Shown: positions 48,045 through 59,870 of the stretch, piece by piece
Numbering within the stretch: the first letter of the stretch is position 1
Layout of the letters: each line of letters begins with the position of its first letter
NCBI RefSeq assembly: GCF_017654505.1
Contig: NC_054534.1
Location: forward strand, 48,903,288 to 48,967,287
Length of the DNA stretch: 64,000 nt
Direction: 5' to 3'
Origin: Polyodon spathula
Lineage: Eukaryota > Chordata > Actinopteri > Acipenseriformes > Polyodontidae
The notes under the pieces: generated by a model
What the model saw: the letters and a program-made list of their open reading frames with translations, nothing else
Told to the model about the DNA's origin: nothing
Databases searched by the model: none
Translations under genes and position numbers: made by a program

Positions 48045-49445
48045 GGAGGTAAATGTCAGCAAAATTTGCAAAGAAAATATACAAAATGAAATTTGCTGTA
48101 TGAATAAGTACTCAGCCCTTTAAGTCAGGACTTGGTAGAAGCACTTTTGGCAGCAATTACTGCTATGAATCTGTTTGGATAGGTCTCTACTACCATTGCA
48201 CAGAAGGATAGTGAAATTTTTGCACATTTTTCACGGGAAAATTGCTCCAGGTTTTTTGGGGATCTTCGATGGACTGCAATCTTCAAGTCTTGCCTTACAT
48301 TTTCGATTGGATTCAAGACTTTGACGGGGCCACTCAAGAACATTAATTCTCTTCTTGTTCAACCACTCCAGTGTGGCTTTGGCTTTTGTTTCGTGTCATT
48401 GTCCTGCTGAAATGTGAATTTCCTCAAGGATTTGCCTGTACTTTGCACCATCCATTCTCCCCTCTATCCTGACAAGCTTCAGTCCCTGCTGAAGAGAAAC
48501 ATCCCCATAACATGATGCTGCCACCACCATGCTTGACAGTTGGGTTGGTGTTGACTGGGTTACATGCAGTGTTGGGCTTGCACCAGATGTAACGCTTGAA
48601 ATTTAGACCAAAAAGTTACATTTTTGTCTCGTCTGATAACAAAACCTTCTTCCACATGTCTGCAGTAGCAACTACATGCTATTTGCAAACTCTACATGCT
48701 TTAAGATGAGGCTTTTTGAGTAATGGCTTATTTCTTGCCACCCGTCCATACAGGCCAGCTTTGTGCAGGGACTGGCTTATTGTTGGTGTGTTAACACTGA
48801 CTCCCATCTCAGACACATAACTTTGTAGATCTCTCAAGATCATTGTTGGCTTCAGAGTGACATCCTGAACCAGTTTCCTGCTTGCCCGGCTGCTCAGTTT
48901 GAGAGAGCGACCTTATCTGTGTAGTGTCTGGGTTGTATGATGCATCTTCCACTTCTTAGTGATGGACTTCACTGTGGTGAGAGGGATAATCAGTGCCTTT
49001 GAAATTTTCTTGTACCCTTCTCCTGCTCTATGCCTCTCTACCACTTTATCCCTGACTTGTTTCGAAAGCTCCTTAGTCTTGATGGTTGCTTTGTTGGATC
49101 GCTATGTGAGTTGCAGCTTGAAAGTCTTTATATACCTGAGGGAGATTATCTACAAGTTAAACCAGTTTGAGTAAACACAGGCTGAAACCATATCACTAAT
49201 TTTGTGACCTTTCAAACTAATCATTTGCACCTGATCTGATTTAGGGCTCCTGTAGCAAAGGGGTTGAATACTTATGCAAATCTTACTTATATTCTACTGT
49301 ATTTTTTTTACTTTATGAGTGTGGAGTAGTTTGTGTAGATTCTACTTGTAGTAATCAAGTTTAATTTGAAAGCGTCGTGGAGTAAGCTCAGGTGTCAACA
49401 AAATGTGAAAACTTTGCAGGGGGGTGAATACTTATTTTTTGGATG
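48045..49445 (-). mobile_element. Degenerate Tc1-like element
   Basis: Minus strand: HTH region at about 48780-49080 (SIKVSG, LSLKLSSRASRKLVQDVTLK style with frame breaks), the first Asp region near 48600-48660 ([19 protein letters not shown]), FHFSRTMTRNKSQSHTGVVE near 48380 and a C-terminal part at 48125-48343 (PIENVRQDLKIAVHRRSPKN). The right end has GGGGGGTGAATACTTATTTT. Many stops; older than the other Tc1 copies. Confidence 0.8.
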
Positions 49446-50787
49446 TACACAAAAGGTTTAAATGATAAAAACATTTTTCAGGATGTTTCAGACACAAGCC
49501 CTTCACCCGTGCAGAAAGAAAAATAAAGTGCAATAAACTTGCTATTTTTCAATAGGTTCAGACCCCCTCATAGCACAGGATGGAGTGTAATTTTACATTT
49601 ATGGGGAAAAAAACAAAACATTTTTGTCATATAAAACTGCGCAAGACAGGAGACTGGGTGGTTTGTGCTATTGTTTGTACAGATTGGGAAACAAATCCTA
49701 AAGTAAACCCATAAGAAACAAAATAAGCAGGCAAACCAGGGGCAAAGGCATTGGAATTAAAATGGTACCAAGGCAGAAATTGTGGTTATCATTACTGAAC
49801 AACAGTAAAGATTATCCTTTCACCAAAATAATAGTTGACTGGAGAAAATCAGATAATTTAATGTTAAGCAGACAATATAAATACTACCTCATCAGGTCTG
49901 AATATCTACCTCAATTAGGCCCAGTTCTCTGTTGCGAACTCTTTAGTCAGCTCATCTGGTAGTCACATTATAACAGGATTGGGTAAAGTTTAGTCCAGGT
50001 CTTGTTTAAATATAAAATATATTGCTTACGAGACTAATAGTTATGAAAATAAACCCTCACTTTCTGAACATTTTGGAAGTGGTACGACACTCATCCCCAG
50101 TTGTAGTTCGGTAGCACAGACATTATTAATTTCTTGTATGTCGGAAAAGTAAATAGCGGGATTCTGAAAAATATAGCGTTGCACATCCCCACGTGTTCTA
50201 CAACTGTTTAAATAACAGATTATTGCCCACATTGTCAAACAGGTAACACAGCAAAATATCTATAATGTGGTATGGAACTGAAAAGCCAGAGCACTTGTTA
50301 TATTTTTTTTTTCGTCATTCTTTCTACAGTGATTTAGAGGACCTATATCAAACCCCAGTGCACTACAGTGGACAGTTTGAAAATAGCTTTGAAACAGGCT
50401 GTAAAGTTATAAGTGTAAAAAGTTGGCAGGATGTTAACATAGAAAATAAAAATGACCAGGTACATTATTGAAACAGTTGTGGCAACACATGGGGATGTAT
50501 AACGCTATATTTATCGCAACACTGCTACTTACTCTTTACAGGTTGCTTTAGTGAACATTTATGTATTTATTATTCAGCAAAATCACAAACCATGTGTCAA
50601 TGCTTCATGTAGGAAACACTTTACCATGTTTCTCCACAATGAAGTTAACTTCAACAAATTGATGATGAATAGTACAAACTCAGCAGCAAAATGATAGCAA
50701 CTATAATGACATAATGACATTTATTAGTTAGACTTAAGCAAATAAATAAACACATACTTGTATGTAATGGAAACAGTATTTCATTAC

Positions 50788-50802
50788 CTTTTTGTTCCAC
50801 TT
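50788..50802 (-). CDS. ADGRL3: ADGRL3 15-nt microexon between lectin and olfactomedin domains
   Basis: On the minus strand a 15-nt block is bounded by an AG acceptor (50804-50803) and a GTAATG donor (from 50787). Read with one base carried over from the upstream exon it encodes K-V-E-Q-K, the known optional insert between the SUEL lectin and olfactomedin domains of latrophilins (splice site SSA), which tunes teneurin binding. The length is a multiple of three, so skipping keeps frame. Upstream on the minus strand are a UGC at 50814-50812 and a long CT tract. The exact match of peptide, size and both splice sites makes chance unlikely, although no lectin exon is in the window to anchor it. Confidence 0.85.
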
Positions 50803-50815
50803 CTATTTTAGGCAT

Positions 50816-50818
50816 TGA

Positions 50819-50864
<46 letters not shown>
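50816..50864 (-). promoter_or_regulatory. Long CT tract upstream of the microexon
   Basis: A (GA)n run on the plus strand reads as (CT)n on the transcript strand, starting 14 bases upstream of the microexon acceptor. CU-rich tracts are binding sites of PTBP proteins, which repress many neural microexons. The regulatory role is inferred. Confidence 0.65.
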
Positions 50865-50867
<3 letters not shown>

Positions 50868-51064
50868 GCTTAATGATGCTTTAATGGTCATAACATTGTA
50901 TTTTCAGCATCAAGTTTGTCATTTAATAATCATTCAAATAAGCAAAGCAAGATTATCTGCATATTCTTAAGCTACATGCATTTTGTCTAACAACTGTGTA
51001 ACATTTTTACCATTACCCCTTAAAATAAAAAAGGCCCAACCAAGGATCAGTTCCATATTGTAAG

Positions 51065-51166
51065 AACTGTAAAGAGCTGTCATTAACAAGTAACTGTAAA
51101 CAGCTGTCATTAACAAGTAACTGTAAAGAGCTGTCATTAACAAGTAACTGTAAAGAGCTATCATAA
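51065..51166. repeat. 27-bp tandem repeat, ~3.8 units
   Basis: AACTGTAAAGAGCTGTCATT plus AACAAGT repeats with single-base changes. A minus-strand ORF over it encodes a repeating MTALYSYLL peptide and is an artefact. Confidence 0.92.
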
Positions 51167-51324
51167 GCCTTCTTTGGTTGCTTTGCTGTGCTAAGACTTC
51201 AGGATAGATCTTATAGAATCTTTGTAGTGTTGAGTTGACATTTCAGGCTGAAAAGCAGGTTGCTGAAAGCATCAAATAAGTTCTCGTTGTAGTTAGGTTA
51301 AAGGTTAAGCAAGCATCTTATTAA

Positions 51325-51455
51325 GGAGGATATGTGGTCCAGTGGTTAAAGAAAATGGCTTGTAACCAGGTCGCTGGTTCAAATCCCAACTCAAATTGCT
51401 GATTCACTGTGTGACCATAAGCAAGTCACTGAACCTCCCTGTGCTCCGACTTTTG
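51325..51455 (+). repeat. tRNA-derived SINE, MIR-like
   Basis: A-box-like TGGTCCAGTGGTTAAAG at ~51334 and a B box GGTTCAAATCC at ~51378 mark a tRNA-derived head with Pol III promoter. The following TGTGTGACCATAAGCAAGTC and CACTGAACCTCCCTGTGCTC resemble the body of MIR/CORE-type SINEs. No poly-A or clear duplication is visible, so it is an old copy. Confidence 0.75.
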
Positions 51456-51954
51456 GGTACGATGATCATTTTATTCATACATGGGTGAGTAGTTTCTGAT
51501 ATAGGCCCGTAATACATTTAAGACCTTCACTTCATTCTATTTGTATTTGGGATCCAAGCTAGCAGCAGGAAATTGCATTACAAGACAGTCCAACTTAAAT
51601 ATGTACTAGATCATGTGCAAGGCTTTATAACAAATAGAACATTTGACAACATTTATGATTATGAGCATAACAATATAGGAGAGCATAACATTTATTTATA
51701 AATAAATAAAATAAAATAAATACAAATATTTAGTTAATAAAAGGTCAATAAGACCAAAAGCAGCTTTAATGTGAGAATGAATCTTGGTAACCACATCCTG
51801 TCGTTCGACTGCTTCATACTATGCTTTTCTCATAATTATCTTTTTTAATTATCTTCGGCTTACCACTCGCAGAACCACAGGTGCCCTATTGGCCATAGAT
51901 TCCCCTGCTGACCTAAGATAATTATCATTTCTAAATGAATTTCTGCAGTGAGAA

Positions 51955-52095
51955 CGCTGACACCCTTGGATCCTTCAAGAAGCTGCCTGATAAGGTTCTG
52001 GGATCATTAAGCTACTAACAACCAAACAAGCAAGATGGGCTGAATGGCCTCGTCTCATTTGTAAACTTTCTTATGTTCTTCTTTTGTTCTTATAA
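51955..52095 (+). repeat. Diverged LINE 3' end, plus strand
   Basis: ACCCTTGGATCCTTCAAGAA to CTTTCTTATGTTCTTCTTTT matches the LINE 3' end with more differences than the young copies (for example AAACAAGCAAGATGGGCTGA). Confidence 0.88.
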
Positions 52096-52326
52096 AGGAA
52101 TTAGAGTCATTTGCAAATGCTTTTTCTTGGCACATACTAATCAAACACAATCACCCTTTTTTTAAACAACTTGTTTTCTTATTACTGTTTATAATTAACT
52201 TTCTGTTTAGCAACCATAGCCAATCCCTCTGAATCTTACATATTAGTTATTATAAGTAGTAATATTACGATAGTTTATATCAAAACCTATTGTTCTAATT
52301 TGATATCTAATGTGTGGTCATGTTTT

Positions 52327-52359
52327 ATATATATATATATATAGATATATATAGATATT

Positions 52360-52391
<32 letters not shown>

Positions 52392-52415
52392 GATACATAT
52401 ATATATATAACTATT
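52327..52415. repeat. Imperfect (TA)n microsatellite
   Basis: TA runs broken by GATATA units, ahead of the LTR. Confidence 0.9.
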
Positions 52416-52541
52416 CAATACTCAATATATGAATATATGAATTAATATTGTATGAATATTGAATATAGATAGATATTTATGGTTTCTATAAGACATATAT
52501 GCTTATTGCTTATAAACTTATTCCATATGTCCTTATGATAT

Positions 52542-53144
52542 TGTTGCAGAGTGTCCTGCCCCTTTATGTTTATTAAGTGTTTTATGTTGTATGTAGTGTG
52601 TTAATGTTGGTTTTTATGCATAAAATACACAGGCTATAAATATGGGTTACGAGCACAAGTGTTTAAAATGTATATTTGTATTTAGGCACGAGGATTGCAC
52701 AACACTTCAGGTAAAATGTCATATGTGAGCACGGGGAATTACACTTAATTCACGTCAGTGAAAACATGCTGCTGTACCGAGACTCTATTGCTAATCAGTC
52801 ATTCAACTGGAGTCTCGGTACAGCAGCATGTTTTCACTCACTTGGGGTTGTGTGTTCGGTGAGTGGAGAACGGGTGTGGAGAGAATTAAAAACAAAAAGA
52901 AGGAAAAGTAATTGATTTCACTGACCGTGTTTGTCTGTTCGTCCACTGTTTGTTTACTGTTTTGTCATTTTGTTTGTCTGTTTTGTTTGGAGTCAAGTGC
53001 CGTGTGCTGTTTTTTAAAATCTTTTGTTTGTTATTATTTAATAAAATACTGGATGCTGTAGCGTCTCAGGTTCACCACCATCAAGTGTTTTGGTTTCTGT
53101 GTTCTTCCGGGTCTGATGTCACCACTACCGTCATCCTGGTCACA
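52542..53144 (+). repeat. Gypsy-type 5' LTR
   Basis: Starts TGTTGCAGAGTGTCCTGCCC and ends CATCCTGGTCACA, about 600 bp. The related copies at 1850-2440 and 27437-27789 support the limits. An AATAAAATAC lies near 53040. Directly after it comes TGGTGTCTGAAGAGGG, a primer-binding site of the type seen in fish gypsy elements. It contains a 29-bp perfect hairpin (52757-52838). Confidence 0.85.
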
Positions 53145-53146
53145 TA

Positions 53147-53163
53147 TGGTGTCTGAAGAGGGA
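53147..53163 (+). promoter_or_regulatory. Retroelement primer-binding site
   Basis: TGGTGTCTGAAGAGGGA two bases after the LTR end. TGG complements the CCA tail of a tRNA primer. It shows this LTR is a 5' LTR. Confidence 0.7.
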
Positions 53164-53263
53164 TAAACCCAGACTCCACAAGTCAGACCAGGGACAGACA
53201 GCATTTTTTATTTTTGTGCGTTTTTAAAAAAAAAAAAAGGACTACAAAAGTTTTTTTTGGAAA

Positions 53264-54690
53264 AATGGGGAAAAGTGGCTGGAGGAAGCAACAGCATCAG
53301 CAGCAACCAGCGCATCAGCAGCAGCGCAGGGCCGGTCGCAGGTCCTACGCTGTCTCTATAATACTGCATGTCTGCTTCACCTGCCTGAAAGGTGAGGAAT
53401 GGTGCTTTGCTGTTGCCGAGATTGGGCACATAGCACCCGACCAACGCCCTCAGAGGAGCCCGAATGCCCTATGCCTGAGTGGGAGGAGCCTGTACATCCA
53501 GAGCCCAAAAGGGGGGAGCCTGTACATCCAGTGCCCAGAAGGGGGGAGCCTGTGCACCCAAAGGCTGAGAGGGTGCTGTTCCCACCTCCACCAGCAGAGG
53601 GAGAATGCCTGTTTCACATTGATCACCATCATCTGAGGGAGAGGAGCAGGAGCTGCCTCTGTGTCCTCTGAGGCAGACTGGTCCACTCTCCTCTGAGGGG
53701 ATTTGGGACTGGCTGACGGAGCCTAAGAGGGATATCAAGGAGGCCCTCCCAGCTGTGATCAACTTTCTGTGGGCCAGAGATAGGGAGTGCTGGGAGGCCT
53801 GGGAACAGCAACACCACCCAGTATCCCTTCTAGACATCGCAGCAATGGTGCTCAACTACCTGGCTGCAGATATGGGAGGGGGACTGCTACTGTCTCCAGC
53901 GCCAAAGGGAGAGGAGCCATTGCTGCCAACTCCAGTACAAGAGGGGGAAGCCCCGCTATCTCCAGTGCAAGAGGGAGAAGCCCTGCTATCTCCAGAGCAA
54001 GAGGGAGAGCCGCACTAGTCCCCTGCAAGTGAGGGAGAGCCGCACCAGTCCCCTGCAAGTGAGGGAGAATCGCACCAGTTCTCTGCAACAGGGGGAGACT
54101 ACACGCCGCTCCCACTTCCGTCGCTGGGAGACTATACGCCGCTCCCACCTCTGTCGCCGGGAGACTACACACTGCCTCTGCCTCCGCCACCTCCACCGCC
54201 AGGAGCAGAAGCTGCCTCTGCTTCCTCCACCACCATGGGAGGACTGCTTGCAGCTCCCACCTCCACCAGCAGAGGGTGAATTCCTGCTGGTTCCGCCTCC
54301 GCCAAAGGATGCCTGCCTCGCACCGGCCAGGATGTCACGTCTGCATCGCCTGGGGCTGCCTGCTGCTCTACATCACCTGGGGGCTGCCCGCTGCTCCGCA
54401 CCACCTGGGGAGCTACCGGTTACAGGGTACGAGGGAGAAATGGACCTCACGCTGACGCCTCTATGGCCAGAGACTCCCCTCTCGAGTTCGCCTTCCAAGG
54501 GTCCGCTGCTGCTGCCGTCACCTCCCTGGGTCCGCTGCTGCTGCATCACCTCCCGAGGGTCCGCTGCTGCTGCCGTCACCTAGGGTTAGTGTCAGCCCTG
54601 CTTTTCCGCAGGAAATACTGTGGCTGGAGCGCAACATGGGGAAGAAGGGGGGATGGGTCAAGAGACCACCACCCCCTGCAATAATTTCGC
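53264..54690 (+). pseudogene. Gypsy-type gag region with Pro/Glu-rich repeats
   Basis: Begins ATGGGGAAAAGTGGCTGGAG (MGKSGWRKQQHQQQPAHQQQ) and a Cys-rich stretch (CFTCLKGEEWCF) that may be a decayed zinc knuckle. It shifts frame near 53399. Then come coding minisatellites: EEPVHPEPKRG / EPVHPVPRRG / EPVHPKAERV (30-nt units, 53480-53570), VQEGEAPLSP / VQEGEALLSP / EQEGEPH, and GDYTPLPLPS units to about 54180. No protease, RT or integrase follows, because a LINE is inserted at 54759 and nothing of pol lies beyond it. Confidence 0.7.
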
Positions 54691-54758
54691 TGCAGAGAAT
54701 TTGGTGGCCGGAGCCCCAGAAGGGGGAGCTGCCAGCTTTGAAGAAGGGGGGAGAGGTC

Positions 54759-57738
54759 ATAAGAACATAAGAAAGTTTACAAACGAGAGGAGGCCATTCG
54801 GCCCATCTTGCTCGTTTGGTTGTTAGTAGCTTATTGATCCCAGAATCTCATCAAGCAGCTTCTTGAAGGATCCCAGGGTGTCAGCTTCAACAACATTACT
54901 GGGGAGTTGATTCCAGACCCTCACAATTCTCTGTGTAAAAACGTGCCTCGTATTTTCTGTTCTGAATGCTCCTTTGTCTAATCTCCATTTGTGACCCCTG
55001 GTTCTTGTTTCTTTTTTCAGGCTGAAAAAGTCCTTTGGGTCGACACTGTCAATATGTTTTAGAATTTTGAATGCTTGAATTAGGCCACGTAGTCTTCTTT
55101 GTTCAAGACTGAACAGATTCAATTATTTTAGCCTGTCTGCATATGACATGCCTTTTAAGCCCAGAATAATTCTGGTCGCTCTTCTTTGCACTCTTTCTAC
55201 AGCAGCAACATCTTTTTTATAGCGAGGTGACCAGAACTGCACACAATATTCAAGATGAGGTCTTACTAGTGCATTGTACAGTTTTAACATTACTTCCCTT
55301 GATTTAAATTCAACATTTTTCACAATATATCCGAGCATCTTGTTAGCCTTTTTTTATAGCTTCCCCACATTGTCTAGATGAAGAAATTTCTGAGTCAACA
55401 AAAACTCCTAGGTCTTTTTCATAGATTCCTTCTCCAATTTCAGTATCTCCCATATGATATTTATAATGTACATTTTTATTTCCTGCGTGCAGTACCTTAC
55501 ACTTTTCTCTATTAAATGTCATTTGCCATGTGTCTGCCCAGTTCTGAATCTTGTCTAGATCATTTTGAATGACCTTTGCTGCTACAACAGTGTTTGCCAC
55601 TCCTCCTACTTTTGTGTCGTCTGCAAATTTAACAAGTTTGCTTACTATACCAGAATATTAATGTAGATTAGGAATAGCAGAGGACCTAATACTGATCCCT
55701 GTGGTACACCGCTGGTTACCACACTCCATTCTGAGGTTTTTCCTCTAATCAATACTTTCTGTTTTCTACATGTTAACCACTCCCTAATCCATGTACATGT
55801 GTTTCCTTGAATCCCAACTGCGTTCAGTTTGAGAATTAATCTTTTGTGCGGGACTTTGTCAAAAGCTTTCTGGAAATCTAAATAAACCATGTCATATGCT
55901 TTGCAATTATCCATTATCGATGTTGCATCCTCAAAAAAATCAAGCAAGTTAGTTAGGCACGATCTCCCTTTCCTAAAACCATGTTGACTATCTCCCAGTA
56001 CCCTGTTACCATATAGGTAATTTTCCATTTTGGATCTTATTATAGTTTCCATAAGTTTGCATATAATAGAAGTCAGGCTTACTGGTCTGTAGTTACCTGG
56101 TTCAGTTTTGTTTCCCTTTTTGTGGATCGGTATTACGTTTGCAATTTTCCAGTCTGTCGGTACCACCCCTGTGTCAAGAGACTGCTGCATGATCTTGGTT
56201 AGCGGTTTGTAAATTACTTCTTTCATTTCTTTGAGTACTACTGGGAGGATCTCATCCGGCCCAGGGGATTTGTTTATTTTAAGAGCTCCTAGTCCCTTTA
56301 ACACTTCTGCCTCAGTTATGCTAAAGTTATTTAAAACTGGATAGGAACTGGATGACATGTGGGGCATGTTGTCAGTATCTTCCTTTGTAAAAACTTGTGA
56401 AAAGTAATCATTTAACATATTTGCTATTTTTTTTTCTTCCTCTACGATTTTGCCATTTGTATCTCTTAAACATTTAATCTCCTCTTTGAATGTTCTCTTG
56501 CTGTTGTAATATTGGAAAAACATTTTGGAATTGGTTTTAGCTCCCTTAGCAATGTTTATTTCTATTTCTCTCTTGGCCTTTCTAACTTCCTTTTTGACTT
56601 GCGTTTGCAGTTCTGTGTACTCTTTCTGCGTACTTTCTTTTTGGTCCTTTTTTAATGCTCTGTAAAGTGCCTTTTTTCGCTGAATATTTTTTTTAATTGA
56701 TCTATTAAACCATTTTGGCAATTTAGTTTTACATTTAGATTTGTCTACTTTAGGGATATAATTGTTTTGCGCCTCTAGTACTACATTTTTGAAGAATAAC
56801 CATCCTTCTTCTGTGGGTGTTTTCTCTATTTTACTCCAATCTACTTCTGTTAGTCTCTGTTTCATACCTTCATAGTTTGCTTTTCTAAAATTGTAAACCT
56901 TAGCTTTAGTCATTACTTTTGGGGATTTAAAAAACACTTCAAATGAGACCATGTTGTGGTCTGAGTTTGCCAGTGGTTCTCTGACCTCTGTTTTAGTTAT
57001 TCTATCTTCGTTATTTGAAAAGACTAAATCAAGGCATGCCTCCCCTCTAGTGGGTGCCTTCACAAATTGTGTTAGGAAGCAGTCATTTGTCATTTCCACC
57101 ATTTCTATTTCATCTTTCGCGCTACCCACCGGGTTTTCCCATTTTATTTGGGGGAAGTTAGTATGGCTTCTCCTTTGCTACACACATTTCTAATGTCATT
57201 GTATAACAGATTATTGTGCTCACCGTCTGAATCTGGCGGTCTATAGCATGCTCCTATTATTATGCCTTTTGAATTTTTGTCTGTTATTCTGACCCATATT
57301 GATTCGGTTTTATTTTCTTTGTCCAGGTTTAACACCTGGGCTTCAAGACTGTTTCTTATGTATAGCGCTACCCCTCCTCCTCTTCTGTCCTGCCTGTCTT
57401 TCCTATACAGTGTATACCCACAAATATTATATTCGTCCCCATCACTCTCAGATAACCACGTTTCTGTAACACCTATCACATCATAGTTACCTGTTAGAGC
57501 AGTAGCTTCAAGTTCTAGAATTTTGTTTCTGATACTTCTAGCATTTAGATAAATACATTTAATGGTTGTCTTACCCGAGTTGTTGTTCTTGTTTTGATGC
57601 GGTCTCCCTTCTGTTTTTTTGTTGATTTCTCCCCCCTTCCTTTCTAGTTTAAATGCTTCCGAACCTGCTCGAGGATCTTTTCTCCAAGTAGACTAGTTCC
57701 CTTGTTATTTAAATGCAGTCCATCCCGTCTATACAGAT
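54759..57738 (-). mobile_element. 5'-truncated CR1-like LINE (~3 kb)
   Basis: 3' end CATAAGAACATAAGAAAGTT at 54759; 5' end at 57738 in the ORF1 esterase C terminus (compare 10530). It is nearly identical to 8070-10530. ORF2 is open over 55645-57129 from the endonuclease middle to GVPQGSVLGPLLFLIYI. It sits in the gag region of the LTR element, so it is younger than that element. Confidence 0.95.
54823..57640 (-). pseudogene. LINE ORF2, few breaks
   Basis: Endonuclease N-terminal part at 57144-57479 (VTETWLSESDGDEYNICGYT), then a deletion of about 16 bases near 57148 relative to the first copy, which removes the catalytic GDFNF block. The 494-codon stretch 55645-57129 holds SDHNMVSFEV, NKSPGPDEILPVVLKEMKEV, NYRPVSLTSIICKLMETII, YLDFQKAFDKVPHKR and GVPQGSVLGPLL. 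A small deletion near 55655 shifts the frame before FADDTKVGG (55610). Single shifts at 55341 and 55123 and a lost codon near 55085 follow. It is dead, but recently so. Confidence 0.92.
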
Positions 57739-58300
57739 GTTTTAATACATTTTAAAACTAATAAACAAACAATTACCATAATGAACACAACATTCATAAT
57801 AAGTTGGGTTCTTATTAATAAACAGGAACACATTTAAAGCTCGGGGCACCCTGTCTGTAGCTTGGTGTTATTTACATTATCGTCATCATATTTTAAGTGA
57901 CTGAAAGCTGAAATTACCTTTTTAAAAACACACTTTTCTTATACCAATACAGTATTGGTAAGCAATAATCAGTTTGTTGGAAGACCAGGCTTTAATCAGT
58001 GATAATAGGTACACAGACTGCGATTCCCTGAGTGCTGTCGGGCTCAAGCACCAATGGGAGAAATTAAGGTCCTGCACAGTAGAAATAAATCACCTGTTCT
58101 GTTAAATAATAGTGTGGATGCTTCACAAGCAGAACTGTTATTGCAGCATTTAAAAATGTAAAATGTATTTATACAAAGACTCACAGCTTTCTTGAAAACA
58201 TCTGTGTTTCCCTTGTTTTTCTTTTGTATTTGTTTAGCTCTCAGTATCTATAGTAGATACAGCTGATCGTAGATTGTTGACTTTATGCTTGATACCTATG
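57739..58300. other. Intronic DNA, no gene seen
   Basis: AT-rich, no recognised repeat. It does not continue the LTR element's pol region. Confidence 0.5.
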
Positions 58301-58749
58301 GAAGAGATATTTCCAGCTACAAAAAACAAATTAATAAACACATGAAAGACTTAGATGACAAAGATGCAAGCTCAACCTGCGTCATGCCTACTGCAGATGC
58401 CTGTAACCAGAGCCAGACTGTCGTTCTTGATCGTTCTTGATTGGAGAGGACATTCATCTTATGGACTGCCCTTTTAACTTCCAGAGAAATGTGCTGCAAG
58501 GCTGACTGCAGTCGTACAGCTGGACTGGAAACTACCATACGACTCAAAAGAGGCTGCAAGCAACAACTGTGTGAATGTTGGGCCCCAGCACCTTTCCAAT
58601 TGTGCCTATTTGCTTGATGTCTGACAAGGTTGCCCCAATTGCTTCTCCTAACTTGGGCTTTTGTGTTTGATATCACCACTTTAAATGGCTGTTGCGTTTT
58701 TCTAACTTGTTTTTTACATTGATAATGTTTTTGTTATAGATTAGATACA

Positions 58750-59870
58750 AACTAAGGGGCTTCCCTCTCAGCATCTTTATTTAAAAAACACTGAGATAAA
58801 CACATTCATACGTGACATCTCCCTAATCCTGAGCCAATCAGCACGTAGAATGTTAGGTCATGTGTTACTATATTAAAAAAAATGTCAGTCACAACACTCA
58901 TCATTGAAGAATCTTTATGATCGGCGAAACTCGCTGGTGGTCTAAAGATATAGCACTGAGAAAAGTATTTGCATCACTGCTACTTAAATATGAGTCCATT
59001 CTCACAGTTCAGATTTTCCTGCGCATATTTGAATTGACTTCATCATTGTCAAAATACCTCCAAACTTGTGGAATAGATATCTTACAAGCTCAGCAAATAG
59101 TCGGCTGGAACGCAGGGGGAGCTAAAAAGTGATTTTAATGTTTTTAAGAAGGCTGCAGATCATTTTGTCAAGTGGGCAAATGATAAGCTAAAAGATTTTG
59201 AACTTGAAGTACAGGCCGCTCTGCCCGAAAAGAAGGTACAAAGGAAGAAAACCATGGCAGGCGAATCCGCTCATGACGAACAGATAGCGGATGTTATTAC
59301 AGCATATAGAATTCAAATACACAACATAATCCTCGATACAATTAACGAGAGCATGCATCGCCGTTTTCTCTCCAGAGGAACATTGGCCTTTTCTGACATA
59401 AGAGATCACGGCCTTCAGTCAGAGGCACTGGAAGAATTAAGAAAACAATGTCTGACTTTGATCTGGGATAAGATGATGAGATCAGCACCAGAAGAGTATG
59501 TGGTCAGGATGGCAACAAAAACAGCTGGGGAAGACAAGAGTAAAGAGTGTGATAATGGACATAGACATGGAGCTTCTACCTATTTCTGTGGTGATACAAT
59601 TTTTTGACTGATGCATATAACGTGATTGGCCTACAACTTTCTACTGACGCTGTGCTTCACACAAGTTGCCTGTGAGAGAAGCTTCTCCACCTTGAAGTTC
59701 ATCAAGAACCGACTGAGAAGCAGTGCACCCCTGGAGCATGGGAGTTGTTCATGCTTATGGCAGTTGAAAAGTTTGTTCTCAGGAGTCTTGATTTGGATGG
59801 AGTAATAGACAGAGTTGCGGAAAGGAGTGTGCTTCTGAGAAGTCTACTCATCCCCTAAAGTAAGTTGCCA
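58750..59870 (+). pseudogene. hAT transposase C-terminal remnant
   Basis: Plus-strand fragments: MIGETRWWSKDIALRKVF, ILTVQIFLRIFELTSSLSKY and LQTCGIDILQAQQIVGWNAG (58917-59132), ADHFVKWANDKLKDFELEVQ with ALPEKKVQRKKTMAGESAHD (59150-59290), INESMHRRFLSRGTLAFSDI, and near 59655-59740 TQVACERSFSTLKFIKNRLR, the hAT C-terminal dimerisation motif. These match the hAT-derived family often annotated as ZMYM- or P52-repressor-like proteins. Frames are broken and the N-terminal BED finger is missing. The upstream 58317-58700 may belong to it but I cannot align it. Confidence 0.75.

Noticed and set aside
50967..51164. Minus-strand ORF with MTALYSYLL repeats
   Set aside because: Due to a 27-bp tandem repeat; no start context and no domain.
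58317..58679. Minus-strand ORF of 120 codons
   Set aside because: I see no domain; it lies beside plus-strand hAT remnants and may be an antisense shadow of them.
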